From assembly GCA_036346275.1 (NCBI GenBank), contig CM070725.1:15304216-15368215 (forward strand): a DNA stretch of 64,000 nucleotides, written 5' to 3'. Shown here piece by piece: positions 44,713-55,267 of the stretch (position 1 is the stretch's first letter; every line of letters starts with the position of its first letter). The notes beneath the pieces are model-generated. The model ran no database searches and was not told the DNA's origin. It was given only the letters and a program-made list of their open reading frames with translations. A program made the translations under genes and the position numbers. Source of the stretch: Otatea glauca. Taxonomy: Eukaryota > Streptophyta > Magnoliopsida > Poales > Poaceae.

Positions 44713-45265
44713 TGTCGACTTTTGTAGTCGGCAATAAATTTATGGGGCAGACGCTAGATCTCAAACTCAAAGGTCACACAAGACAAGGGTTTAGACAGGT
44801 TCAGGCCCTCCACGGTGGAGGTAATACCCTAATCCTGTGTACTGGGATTATATGGATCTCTTGGATCTAAGATTGCTCAAAGCGCAATGTGCTCTGGGCG
44901 ATATGCGATGTGTGTTGTGATGAGACGATTGTTCGATGCCTTTGGTGTTGCCCGCCCTCTCCCTTATATAATGGGGGTGGCGCGGCTTACAGAGTCCTAA
45001 TCAGTCTAAGGGATTCCGATTGGTTACAGGATTCTAGTCGGTTACAGGATAGAGTTTACATCTTTATCTACCCTATTAACCACCCGGATTACAATCGTAT
45101 CTTTTATATCTAAACATACATTCAACTGTCTATAGGATGTACCCTCTTGCGCACGGCAGCAAGACTTGGCGCGGAGCTTATCCTTTGGGCCTTCCTCTCG
45201 GCCCTGTCTTCCTCTCAGGCAAAACTGGGCCTATTATGAAGACACCTGGTTTCATATATTCCACA
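44713..45265 (-). repeat. 5' LTR of Tat-type element (553 bp)
   Basis: Same length as 37125-37677 with about 10 differences by eye. The likely TATA element TTATATAA is at 44964-44971. Confidence 0.92.
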
Positions 45266-45270
45266 CTCAG

Positions 45271-45833
45271 TATTATAAAGGTAAGCAGACATATAAACGT
45301 GTCATATTAAATAGTAGGTGAATCAAAATATATGGTACAACTGTGCAGCTGTTGAATTTTATTTGGCGGCCTGTTTATATAGCAATGCTAATCAATTCTT
45401 AAAATTACAGTTTTTAATGTATTCTGTTTCTATATTTGTAAATGCTTCATCCACAAGAGACTATGATTCAAGAAGTTGAAGAATTCAGACGTTAGTCCAT
45501 ATGTATTTGATTTACCATATTAATTATTGGAGGTTTTCTTGAAATCATGACACCAAAAATTTACATAAATAGCATATCTTTTGATACAGAAGAATTGGGT
45601 GACAAATAACTTATAAATTTAAAAGATACTAAATATCTTGATACTATTAATATCCATAGAAATTTTTAGGGATAAGTAAATGCAAACTGCATATTATAAA
45701 TTGGGTACTTCTATTTGGCAAGGCATGTCCTTACGATCGTCATCTTCCTCACCATCAACGAGCTTGCCATCCACTCCTGTCCTCCTTCCCCACTGTGGCC
45801 ACATGCCCACATCATCCCAACTATGATGCTGAC
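45271..45833. other. Intergenic, AT-rich
   Basis: No gene or clear repeat. It continues the sequence cut at 37124 by the Tat-type insertion. Confidence 0.5.
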
Positions 45834-45836
45834 TAA

Positions 45837-46249
45837 AGGCTTATTTGGGGGAGTTGTGACTGAGCTGAAAAGCTGCTTTTGATTTGCTGGGTTGTAAAGC
45901 AGCTGTAGCTGGCGGCTGTGGCTTTTCTTGTTATACTGTTTGGCAAACTGGCTGCTGCAGCTGTAGCTTTTGAGGGCTAACCGAAATGGAAGGTAGCAAC
46001 ATAGCGAAGTACAGCGGCATCCGAGTGGGGAGGTGACGTAGAGGCGACGAGGCGGGGTGGCAAAGGTCGGGAAGACGGAGCGAGCGAGTTAGGAGGTGTT
46101 CAAACGAAGTTACAGCTGAAAAGCTCGTCCTCAGCAGCTGCAGCTTTTGAGGGTGCTTCGGTTGTGGCTTAGCTTCCCAGTTGCTTTGTAACCATACTGT
46201 TTGGAGAGCTTTTAGTCCAAAGCTGAAGCACAGCTCCCCAAACAGCCCC
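45837..46249. mobile_element. Tourist-like MITE (413 bp)
   Basis: TSD TAA at 45834-45836 and 46250-46252. Ends AGGCTTATTTGGGG and CCCCAAACAGCCCC are imperfect inverted repeats of the PIF/Harbinger (Tourist) kind. Interior words AGCTGAAAAGCTGCTTTTG and GGCTGTAGCTTTT are shared with the copy at 55742-56125. Confidence 0.82.
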
Positions 46250-46261
46250 TAAGTCTAAAAG

Positions 46262-46618
46262 CAAATATAATGAAGAATTTTTGGAGAAATTCTGCGGGAA
46301 TAGAATCCTATAGAAAAAATTCCTATATGGCACTTCGGAACAAAGGAATGAGACTCCAAGATTTCTATGATATTCCTACGGAATGGGCTCAATCTATAGG
46401 AATTTTGGAGGAATTGTGACATGAGGTTAGACCTCATAGTAAATTCCTTTGTGTCTTGCATGAACCTTCTCTTTCATCAAATTCCTGCAAAATTCCTGAG
46501 GACTAGGAGCATCCAAACACCTTTGAAGAACAATTCTTTGTTTTCCATTACCTAGGATTACACTATCATTCCTGCACAATTCCTGTGATTTCATTTCTTG
46601 CGTTCCAAAGAGACCTTG
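46262..46618. repeat. MITE-like sequence, left end unclear
   Basis: Many ATTCCTG / CAGGAAT words in both orientations and a right end that reads inward GGTCTCTTTGGAACGC, a common grass MITE start. No matching left end or TSD found. No ORF. Confidence 0.4.
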
Positions 46619-46992
46619 AATCGATTATATCTACAGTTGCTCCAAAAACCTAACTCGAAAGATCATGGGGAATTGATCATATGCCCCATTTTACCTTGGT
46701 GCAATTGGTAAAATGACACATTTGTCTCACTAACATGTGGCCTCAGGATCCACATGTCGGTGAGACATCACGGGGTATTTTATCAATGGCACATATAAGT
46801 GAGGATATTTTATCAATTAATCCAAATATCACTAGCATTGTAGGTAACCGTACACTATGGCGCATTGTTGGCCTGCAATCCTGTAGCTAGAAACACCCTT
46901 GCAGCCCACTGCAACTGCAACAATGGTTAGGGGACCCAGTGAACTTGTTTTTGGAAACCTTGCCGAAGTCTACCAGCCATCGCAAGCTCGAT
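46619..46992. other. Intergenic, nothing supported
   Basis: Contains GTGAGACA-type repeats (about 46705-46775) similar to words in other MITEs. No gene. Confidence 0.4.
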
Positions 46993-47395
46993 TTTTAAAA
47001 AAACACACAGATTTTAAAAATAAAGTTACAGAAAAAAATACATCAAAAAATAATTACATGAATATACATTTATCGTCAATTCATTTGGCGGCAGAGCTCT
47101 GTCGTCAAATTAATTGGCGACAGATCATCTGCCGCCAAATTAATTGGCGATAGAAGCCCTGTCACCAATTTATTTGGTGACAGAAGTTTTTCATCAGCCT
47201 GTCTATCATCAAATGAATTGATGAGAGAATTTTATTTAGCTAATAGTTTTGTTGCTGGTTCATTTGATCGACAGATCTATTTGTCTGGTAGCTTCTATCG
47301 CCAAATGAATTAATTTAACGACAAAGGTATATTTATGTAATTATTTTTTTATGTATTTTTCTGTAATTTTGTTTAAAAAATTATCTATACCCTTT
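46993..47395. repeat. Foldback element with GGCGACAG subrepeats
   Basis: Arms of about 80 bp (46993-47075 against 47318-47395), both with AAATTACAGAAAAA-like and TAATTACATAAATATAC words. The centre holds four or more ATTGGCGACAG / CTGTCGCCAAAT words in both directions. No ORF; TSD unclear. Confidence 0.55.
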
Positions 47396-48710
47396 TATAA
47401 TGCACCTAAGCATTCTTTTCTATGTCCACCCCAAATAATGCACCTCACTAGAGATGGCCCAACCTTCATGCACCCAGCGAAACGTCCCCAGAAACTTGCC
47501 TCCATCAAAATTAACCTCTCAGATCTTTCCTCAGCTTTACTCACCCACATCCGATGGCCATTGTTTAATGTGTCTAACTCATCCTCGTGGCCACAAATGA
47601 TTCCCCACCTCCAAAGATCATCTCAAGGAAAAGGAAACAAATATCTTGGAATTAAGGAAAAGGAAACAAACGTTCTAGAAAAGGAAAAGACTATATATTA
47701 CGTGTTGGGAAAAGGAAACCGAAAGACAGGGCATTATACTAGTTATTTTAAAATAATCCCCACAAGCTTGGTATCGTCGTCCACGCATGATCCAACGTTT
47801 GCAATTGTACGAGGTAAAGGCCAGGTTAGTTTGGTTGGTAGCTTACATGGTTGGACCAAGCTAATCATGCGTTCGTGCGTTTAAGCTAAGCACATTGAGC
47901 CTTAAACCAAGCAGGGTTGGACCAAGCTAATTCAACTAATCATGCGTTTAAGCCAAGCAAGATTTGGCATTTGCGACCTTATATTCATGTAGTGTAGCCT
48001 AAGTACATTGAGCCTTATTTCGTGTTATTTCACAAACACATTTCTCCCTCCCCCATATTCAATCTCCTCTTCGTACCCTAGTCGATTTTGTCCCCCAGCC
48101 TCTGCTGCCACTAGGAAGCAAAACAAAATTCCAACGAGACATTCGCCTCACCATCGTCTGCTGGCAGGCCAAGCTGACGGGGTGCTGAAGGCGGATGACA
48201 ATGAACGAGGAGCTGCATTGACCCCACCCATAATCAACTTCCTCTACTGCAGAAGGGGATTGGATGCTTGCGACCGAACGTGAAACCCAGATCCTTGTCC
48301 GCTTGGCGACATCCCAGCCATGATGGCAAGCCACAATCACCGTTTTCACTAGCCGATCGAGGTGGCCACACCACCAGGTGAAAGTATTTCCAATCCGATT
48401 GACAATTCTCTTGTGATATTGTGACATGTTTCCAAGCTTTCCTAATATAGTTGAAAGTTTGATCAATCCAACTGAAAGATTTTCAACCCAGTTAAAAGTT
48501 GAAGGTCCTCGATCCAGTTGAGACGCAAAGGTACATACGGGAAAGAGAAAAACTATCGTGCAGGAGAAGCGAACTGTCCACTGGAAACATTTTTACGGAT
48601 GTCTAACAATTAAACAAGCATCCCTTTTTTTATAGACAGGCCAAGCTTGACTCCGGTTTTGCTCTAATTTATACACCATTCTTCAATAAGACCGGTAGTA
48701 CATTTTTTGT
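47396..48710. other. Intergenic with local duplications
   Basis: AAAAGGAAAC repeats at 47630-47720 and an imperfect duplication of TTGGACCAAGCTAA...CATGCGTTTAAGC at about 47850 and 47917. ORFs at 47351-47884 and 48008-48283 show no domain and are not called genes. Confidence 0.45.
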
Positions 48711-48977
48711 GTAGTAAAAAAGGAATAAGCCTATTTTACATTATGATATTTTCAAAAAATTCATATAACACCCTCAACTATAAAATCGGATACTTAGCAC
48801 ACAAACACTATTACAGAAAATGCCATCACAGGCGGTTTCTGAACCATCTATAAAACACCTATCACAGACGGTTCTTGGTACAAACCATCTATAATAATAG
48901 ACTATCACAGACAATTTGTACCAAAAACCGTCTATAGTAATAGATTATCATAGATGATTTGTTTAAAGAATCGTCTT

Positions 48978-49506
48978 TGATCCAAATGTTTTTCTTCCTC
49001 TCATGGAAGAACTTCCATGATTAGTATTTGTTGTTGAAAATTTTCTTCTCCCTAGATATTTCTGTAACGACATTTACAAGGCACAACAAATTACAGACTT
49101 TGTAATTGAATATCTAAACATTCGAGATGTATCGAGGCAACAGCTTGTCTGACCAGGATTGTCTTAAAATATGAACCTTTGTAGCACTTTCATCTCCTTA
49201 GATAAATCAGAGCATGACAACTTTTAGGATGAACAATGGATGGAATTAGATTTTGCCTTGGAATCCACCAACATTAGAATAGGAAAGGAGATGAAAGTGC
49301 TACAAATGTTCATATTTTAAGATGATCCTGATCGGACAAGCTGTTGCCTATATGCATCTAGGATGTTTAGATATTCAATTACAAAATATATAATTGGCTA
49401 TGCCTTATAAATGTCGTTGCAGAAATATTTAAGGAGAAGAAAATTTCCAACAACAGATACTAATCATGGAATTTTTTCCAAGAGAGGAAGAAAAATATGT
49501 GGATCA
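48978..49506. repeat. Long inverted repeat, two 222-bp arms
   Basis: 48978-49199 and 49285-49506 are reverse complements with scattered mismatches, around an 85-bp loop. Shared landmarks: CTTCCTCTC.TGGAA, CCATGATTAGTAT, TTGTAATTGAATATCTAAACAT, TTAAAATATGAAC and GTAGCACTTTCATCTCCTT. It lies within the CACTA-type element. Confidence 0.85.
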
Positions 49507-51295
49507 CATGGTTTTCATTTTATGACAAATTTTCTATCCATCTCTTGTGCAATAGAATATTCCTATAACAACAGTTTGGTTCCAACAAGCAAGACACTGT
49601 TCAGTAATTAGATTCAAGATGAGCAAATATTAAGGATAAATTTATGTGACAATATATTGAGAAGATATGACACCACAAATATCAACAAGCATACAGTGAG
49701 AAACAATATTATTTGAGTGATTAAGACAAGGAGACCTTAAGGCTTTTCCATGTCTATCATCATATGTGCTATAGCTTTTGCAACAGAGACTTTTCGGTTC
49801 TACCTAAAGTTCTATAGCTTCGACACAATGCATATTTGTTTGACACTAATAACTGATTGACTTTTAGTCATATCCCTTAATACCTACAAAAGCGATCATG
49901 TTGTTGTGAAAAGAGTATCTTAGTATATTATTAGTAACCACGTCAAATTAAATACTAGAAACCTTTAAGCTCAGCTTTGGCTTCTTTCAGCTCTGCATTC
50001 GCTTTGCACTCCTTAATGATGTGTACCTTATTAAGAGATTTAATATATTACAATTTGTCATTTATGTCCTTCAGTTTTTGTTTCATCTCATAAATCTTTT
50101 TTGTTAACTCAAAATCTTCTTCACTTCTATTCTACTCCATTACAACAGATTTTCCCTTCAGTTGTTTTATCTCCACTTCAAATTTTTGTTTAGCATCCCA
50201 TAGCTTTTCCATTCGTATATCTTGTTTGTAGGCTCTATTTTATGTATGCAATTTACTATCACTAGGATATAAATAAATATATGATGAATCGCGACAGATG
50301 TAGCAATGGCCATGGTTTTATTTTCTTCTATCCTTACACCTAATTTTTTGAGATGCTTTCTATAATTGGATTACTATTTATAAATTGAATAATTTCAGAT
50401 GAACATCGAAATTATTCTCTCTCTCAATAAGAAGTTGAACATCTACATTTAACATCAAGATGAGATTTTAAAATGTTGTAACAAACTTAGTCCTCTAATC
50501 ATGCATGGATGCAACATGAAGGTAGTGCTTAATTTATAGGCCAGATCGAAAAGGGGTGAAATTAATAGACCAAGCATGTTCCACATGCATTCCATTCTTT
50601 TATTCCTTTTAAGCAGACAAAGCAATTGACCTGGCTTATCAAATCAAATCAATCATACAACTACACAATATAATCACAAATGTAGAAATAATCAAATAAC
50701 AGATGTAGGCTTGAGATTTTTATATATATGTACAAAATTGGTGCTGCACAAAGTGATAGGGGAACTGCTTACGTTGTAGGTCCCTTACAAGCTACACATG
50801 AAATCTATCCAATAGCAATGCATCAGGTATTTGGTAGGTTACGTTATGCTACATGTGTTCATGGATTGATACACCTTGAGGTTTAACTTGTGTTTATCTT
50901 CACCTTGAGGTTTAATTTGCAGTCATTGGGACATTACTTGTGTTCATGGACTAATACACCTCGAAGTAACAAAACCATATTTAGAATTGAGATTTTAATG
51001 TTACTCAACCAATACTTTACTATAGATTCAACATCATGAACAATTACTTTATGACACATTTTAGAACCAGAAGCCCAAACAATCTTAACAATAATACAAT
51101 CAAAGAATAAATAATGAATAACGTCCAAACCATATGCCCGAGGGCTCGGAGAGGAGGCAGCGACGGGCTCAGGAGAGGAGGCGGTGACAGGCTAGGGGGA
51201 GGCGACGACGACGTGCTTGAGGAGAAGGCGCGTGACAGGCTTGGTGAGGAGGCACGCGGGCTCAGGGGCAGCAGTGTTGAGTACGAGCGACGGCG
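49507..51295. other. CACTA-type element interior, no supported gene
   Basis: AT-rich, with short ORFs only. 51140-51290 is GC-rich with a repeated GGCTCAGGAGAGGAGGCGG-like word (also at 54650 right of the solo LTR). The ORF at 51114-51305 is low complexity. Confidence 0.5.
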
Positions 51296-51979
51296 ACAGG
51301 TGTAAGTTCAAGCTCCATTGGTTTTGGTGATTGGTTTTAGATTAATGCTTAATCATTATTTAATAACAAATCTAATCACTATGAGACTAACATGTTCTAT
51401 TGAGCCTTATTCTTATTAGTCTCATATTTGGATGGAAAATGAAAAACCTAAGGTATGCACTCGTATTCATTGTGTTATCTAAATGCATACTTAGAATTCA
51501 AGTTAAAGTATGAACTCTTCCATTGCTTTAATCCAAATATGTGCATTATGTTTCTAATTTATATATACATGAATGCACACATCTAGGGGGAGTTGATAAT
51601 TTAACTTGATGTTTCAATTGTATTGATCCATGTCCTCTTGTCATATAATATAAAGGATCAAGACTTTGAAACAATCTTTTGAGTATATATAACTTGTGTA
51701 GTTGTAATATACTCATGCTAATATAGGATAAACTCATATGCAATCTAAGATTGATTATGTGCATATTGATTCCATGTCAATTAATTATATGCACATACTT
51801 AATAGAGTTTATTCTATAGTTGATGGTTTAAATGTATTGATCCTTCTCCATCACTCAAACATATTGGATCATTACTAACCATCAAATTGAGTATATGAAA
51901 CTTGTGTAGTTATATATACTCATGTCAATTTAAATGAGTTTAAATTGAGTTCGATTGTCTTTTAATCAATCAAAGAACA

Positions 51980-53435
51980 TTTCATCATGTGTTGATCGTG
52001 TCTCTTTGTTGATTAAAGATAAGCGAAAAGTTCTTGAGTATAATGAAGCATTTGTTGCATCAAAGTACTCAAGACAACAATTAATCATTCAAATTCATTT
52101 GGGTTGTGCTCAATCGATCTTAGAGGCATCCATTATGTGTTAATGGAGTGCAGTGATGATTAAGACAACCGTGTTTGTTGGACTAACATCTTCAATGAGT
52201 TATGAAGTAGGTTGAGTCCAAGAAAATAAAGAATCGGGAAAAAGAAGTCATCATGTGTTGATGAGTTTCAAGAGGTGATTCCGAAGTGAAGCGAATGGCT
52301 AGAGAAGGTTCATCATGTGTTGGTGAACAAGATGAAGAAGATATGATCCTGGAGAGAAGATGATTGGAAATCATAAAAGCTCCAAGTGGATCGCAAGAGG
52401 CAAAGGTATAACTAGCTAGGTCTAAGGATGTGTTCCTAGTCTTTACCGGTCTCGATGTTTGGATGTGAGACCGGGTTGCTAGTTAGGTACCGTACTATTA
52501 AGAGGGGTTGAGTCTTTTAGCTTGAGCTTCATCATGTGTTGATGAACTCAATCCGGTTCACTCTAGCTCACTCTCCTATTTGGTGTTTGCATGAAGCTAA
52601 CCATTTGGCATGTGTTGCAAATGGGTAAAGCTTGTGCATTGGTTTTTGTATGAGCTGAGTATTTGCATGTGTTACAAATAAGGGTGCTCATGCTTGCATC
52701 TTAATTGAATCTTATCTGATTTGGTTATTGCTTGGAGCTAAGATCCGCATGTGTTGCAAAAAGAAAGAGCTCAAGCAATTGGGTTTAAAGTGGTTGCATG
52801 GAGCTAGAGATTTGTATGTGTTGCAAATAGAGAGCTCATGCACTTGAGTTTGATTGTTTGTTTGCATGGTGCTAGAGATTTGCATGTGTTGCAAATAGAG
52901 AGCTCATGTTGTAGTGTTTTAGCTTGTGATTGGATTATGTGTTGATCATCACAAGACTAAGCTTGGTTTGGTTGCAAAGTGTTGGTTTGTTATTTGCAAA
53001 TGTGTTTTGCAAATAAGCTCGAGATTATGGGTTTCGATCCTAGAGCATGTGTTGGTATTTGCAAATGTGTTTTGCAAAGTGTCAGGATCATGTGTTGATC
53101 CTTACATGGCTAGAGGATTGATCTCATATGTTCGTGGTTTATTTGCGAATGTGTTTTGCAAATAAGTTGAATTTGTTAATTCGCAAATATGTTTTGTAAA
53201 TGAACTAGAAGTTATGGGTTTCGATCCTAGAGCATGTGAATAGGGTTTGCAAATGTGTTTTGCAAATTGATTTGATCATGTGTTGATCATCACATGGCTA
53301 AGAGGATTGATCTCATAGGTTTGTAGTTTATTTGCGAATATGTTTTGCAAATAAATTGGAGTTTAAAATGATTCTTTGGAGTATGTGATTAACATGTGCA
53401 AATGTGTTTTGTATAGGGTTGTGATCATGTGTTGA
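51980..53435. repeat. Hairpin family with invariant TGTGT loop, upstream cluster
   Basis: Short stems close on CA-TGTGT-TG, while the stem sequence changes from site to site. Examples: TCCATTA (52129-52147), GTTCATCA (52308-52328), TTCATCA (52528-52546), TATTTGCA (52660-52680), ATTTGCA (52878-52896), TATTTGCAAA (52991-53015, 10-bp perfect stem) and AGGATCA (53084-53102). At least fifteen such sites occur in 1.45 kb. Confidence 0.85.
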
Positions 53436-53515
53436 TCGTAACATAGCTCAAAGAAACAATTCTTGAAAAGTTTGGAGAAAAGTTTGCGCAAAATCAGTTT
53501 TGAGGACCTTAGGGT

Positions 53516-53767
53516 CGGTATGACCGGACCCTCACCGGTCATACCGAATGTCGGCATGACCGGGGCCTCCCCGGTGTGTAAATCACAGAAGACTGATTTT
53601 TTGGCGCAGAGGTGGCGGTATGACCGGACCACCTCCGGTCATACCGGTGAGCGGTATGACTGGGTGATCTCCGGTCATACCGGCTGTGCAATTTTCGTGA
53701 GTAACGGCTAGTTTTCTAGCCGTTGGCTCTAAGGCCGGTCATACCGACTCTAGGGCGATATGACCGG
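53516..53767. repeat. Array of CGGTATGACCGG hairpins
   Basis: Three hairpins with 12-bp stems and 7-nt loops: 53516-53546, 53616-53646, 53652-53682 (the last with one G-T pair). A fourth, with arms in the opposite order, spans 53735-53767. A separate hairpin AACGGCTAG-TTTT-CTAGCCGTT is at 53703-53724. All lie just upstream of the TATA box. Confidence 0.88.
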
Positions 53768-53825
53768 GCCTTCTGGGCACTTTTGCCCAATTTGCCCCCC
53801 AACGGCTAGTTTTTCTTATGGAGGC

Positions 53826-53833
53826 TATATAAG
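53826..53833 (+). promoter_or_regulatory. TATA box of the large solo LTR
   Basis: TATATAAG, preceded by AACGGCTAGTTTTTCTTATGG and followed by a leader rich in TGTGT hairpins. It supports plus-strand orientation. Confidence 0.65.
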
Positions 53834-53884
53834 GAGCCTTGGGGGCTGGCATTTTTAAGAGGTTGGCTTTGTTGAGTATTTAGG

Positions 53885-54060
53885 TGAGGTGTTGCATGTG
53901 TTGCACACTCATATTTAGTTTTTGAGCTAAGAGTGAGCTCTAATTGCATGTGTTGCAATTAGAAGAGGATTGAGAGCCTCTTGTGCATTTGTTGCACTTG
54001 AGGATCCTAGTGCATGTGTTACACTTAGGAGGTCACCGGAGTGCATGTGTTGCACAAGGT
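53885..54060. repeat. TGTGT-loop hairpins, downstream (leader) cluster
   Basis: Five further hairpins downstream of the TATA box. The best is TCTAATTGCA-TGTGT-TGCAATTAGA (53939-53963, 10-bp perfect stem). Others are CCTC..GTGCA-TTTGT-TGCAC..GAGG (about 53977-54003), CCTAGTG.A-TGTGT (about 54007-54030) and two GTGCA/GTTGCA types. They would be in the RNA. Confidence 0.8.
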
Positions 54061-55267
54061 GAAGTTCAAGCGGAAGGCTTGACTTGTTACTCTTGGTGTT
54101 TGCCGACACCTAGACGACGTAGCAGCGTCGTGTGCGGTGAGCTTCTCGACGAAGGTTGTGAGAAGCCCCGGCAAGTTGTGAAGATCGGTGCTCGCCTACC
54201 CGGAGGGGGAAAGAGCAACCACTAGTGGATTCGAGGTGGGTGCTCAATTCGTGGAGCCGGTCCAATTCGTTTGGGCTAACCTCAACGTGGACTAGGGGAG
54301 ACCGGCAAGTCTCCGAACACCACGGTAAAAAGTATTGTGTCTCTTGTGCTTGCTTTGTTTTCGTTATCTATATTCAAGCAATTTATATTCATAGAATTAA
54401 ATTGATTGATTGATTGTCTTTAAAATTGCAATTATTGTTAGAGACATAATTATTTAGTGCACATAGTGAGCCTAGAGATTTTAGGCTTTGATTGTCAACA
54501 CCTTAGTTTATCGCTTCCGCATTATTTAATTATTAAGGTTTTGGCATTAAGGTAATTAGAGGTGAATTGCTTTGTAGAAACTAAGAGAGAGATTTTTAAA
54601 AGCCGCCTATTCACCCCTCTCTAGTCGGCATCCTCGTCCTTACAACAGGCTCAGGAGGGAGGCCAAGGTCGGTGAAAGTGATTTCGTTTGGGTAAGTATT
54701 GCAGCAGAACAAACCCTAGAACGATATATATAATAGAGAAATGTTATCACAGACAGTTCTTAGCATATCTTGTAATTTTGACAATCGTGCTAGCAAAATT
54801 GCTTGCGATTAGCTTTAACACATATGGTTTTATATAGGCCTTTTCTGTAGTAGTGAAAACCCGATCAATTTACACCATAAGGAGATTTTAAAAAGCTGTT
54901 TTGCTGACAGGGAACCAACTCAGGGTGGTTTTTGCTATGTCAGTAGCCATGCCATCAAGTTTTAGCAATGAAGATCTGATTAAGGGCATGGACATCTACA
55001 TCGTATATACATTCTTTTCCTTCTTGTCATCATAACTTCTCTTGTTTGGATCTGTATTAGAAAAAATGGACGATATGGCTACCAACATGCAAAAACCACC
55101 TTGAGTCGGATTCCCGTCAGTAAAGCCGCTCTCCAAAACTATCTTAGAGTGTAAATTGACTTAATTTTGTAAGTTTAGAGTATTAAATACCTGGCTTTAT
55201 AGTTAAGGGTGTTAAATAGACTTTTTAGAAAATTCAGACTTGTAAAATGAACTTATTCGTAGTAAAA

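Larger units (their letters stand above)
37125..45265 (-). mobile_element. Tat/Grande-type gypsy element with antisense genes, internally deleted
   Basis: LTRs of 553 bp at both ends (TGTCGACTTTTG...CACA/CTACA), possible TSD CTCAT (37120-37124) / CTCAG (45266-45270) with one mismatch. Right to left: 5' LTR, primer site, RT remnant, RNase H, integrase, then a 4.5-kb region whose genes run in the opposite direction, then polypurine tract and 3' LTR. gag, protease and most of RT are missing. An antisense ORF between integrase and 3' LTR is a known trait of Grande-like Tat elements. By eye I count about 10 differences (9 transitions) between the two LTRs, making it the youngest datable element here. 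Confidence 0.9.
51301..54644 (+). repeat. Large solo LTR (3344 bp), probably Sirevirus-like copia
   Basis: TGTAAGTTCAAG...CCTCGTCCTTACA with TSD ACAGG at 51296-51300 and 54645-54649. The end CACCCCTCTCTAGTCGGC resembles the end of the Copia-2 LTR (CACCCCCCTCTGATCGCC). A TATA box lies at 53826-53833. No second LTR, gag or pol, so it is best read as a solo LTR; a non-autonomous element is the alternative. It is full of hairpins (next entries). Confidence 0.75.
48806..54855. mobile_element. Non-autonomous CACTA-type transposon (6.05 kb)
   Basis: Ends CACTATTACAGAAAA (48806-48820) and its near-complement TTTTCTGTAGTAGTG (54841-54855), 14 of 15 matching. TSD AAA (48803-48805 / 54856-54858). The subterminal zones have the word ATCACAGACGGTTCTTGG and its complement in several copies, as usual for CACTA. 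No transposase is visible. A 3.34-kb solo LTR (51301-54644) and a 529-bp inverted repeat (48978-49506) lie inside. Confidence 0.82.
48720..55258. mobile_element. Mutator-like foldback element, split by a CACTA-type insertion
   Basis: 9-bp TSD GTAGTAAAA at 48711-48719 and 55259-55267. Left arm 48723-48805 continues at 54859-54960 after the CACTA-type element; the right arm is about 55075-55258. Shared words are GAATAAG, ATAACACCCTCAACTATAAA / TTTATAGTTAAGGGTGTTA, TCAATTTACAC and GGTGGTTTTTGC. Without the insert the element is about 490 bp. No transposase. Confidence 0.75.

Noticed and set aside
51980..53435. CRISPR-like array (repeats with variable spacers)
   Set aside because: The constant part is only a 5-nt loop with changing complementary stems, spacing is irregular, no cas genes, and the context is a plant LTR.
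51301..54644. Complete LTR retrotransposon with two LTRs
   Set aside because: The start sequence does not reappear inside, no primer site, gag or pol is present, and the TATA box lies about 820 bp from the right end, as expected of one LTR.
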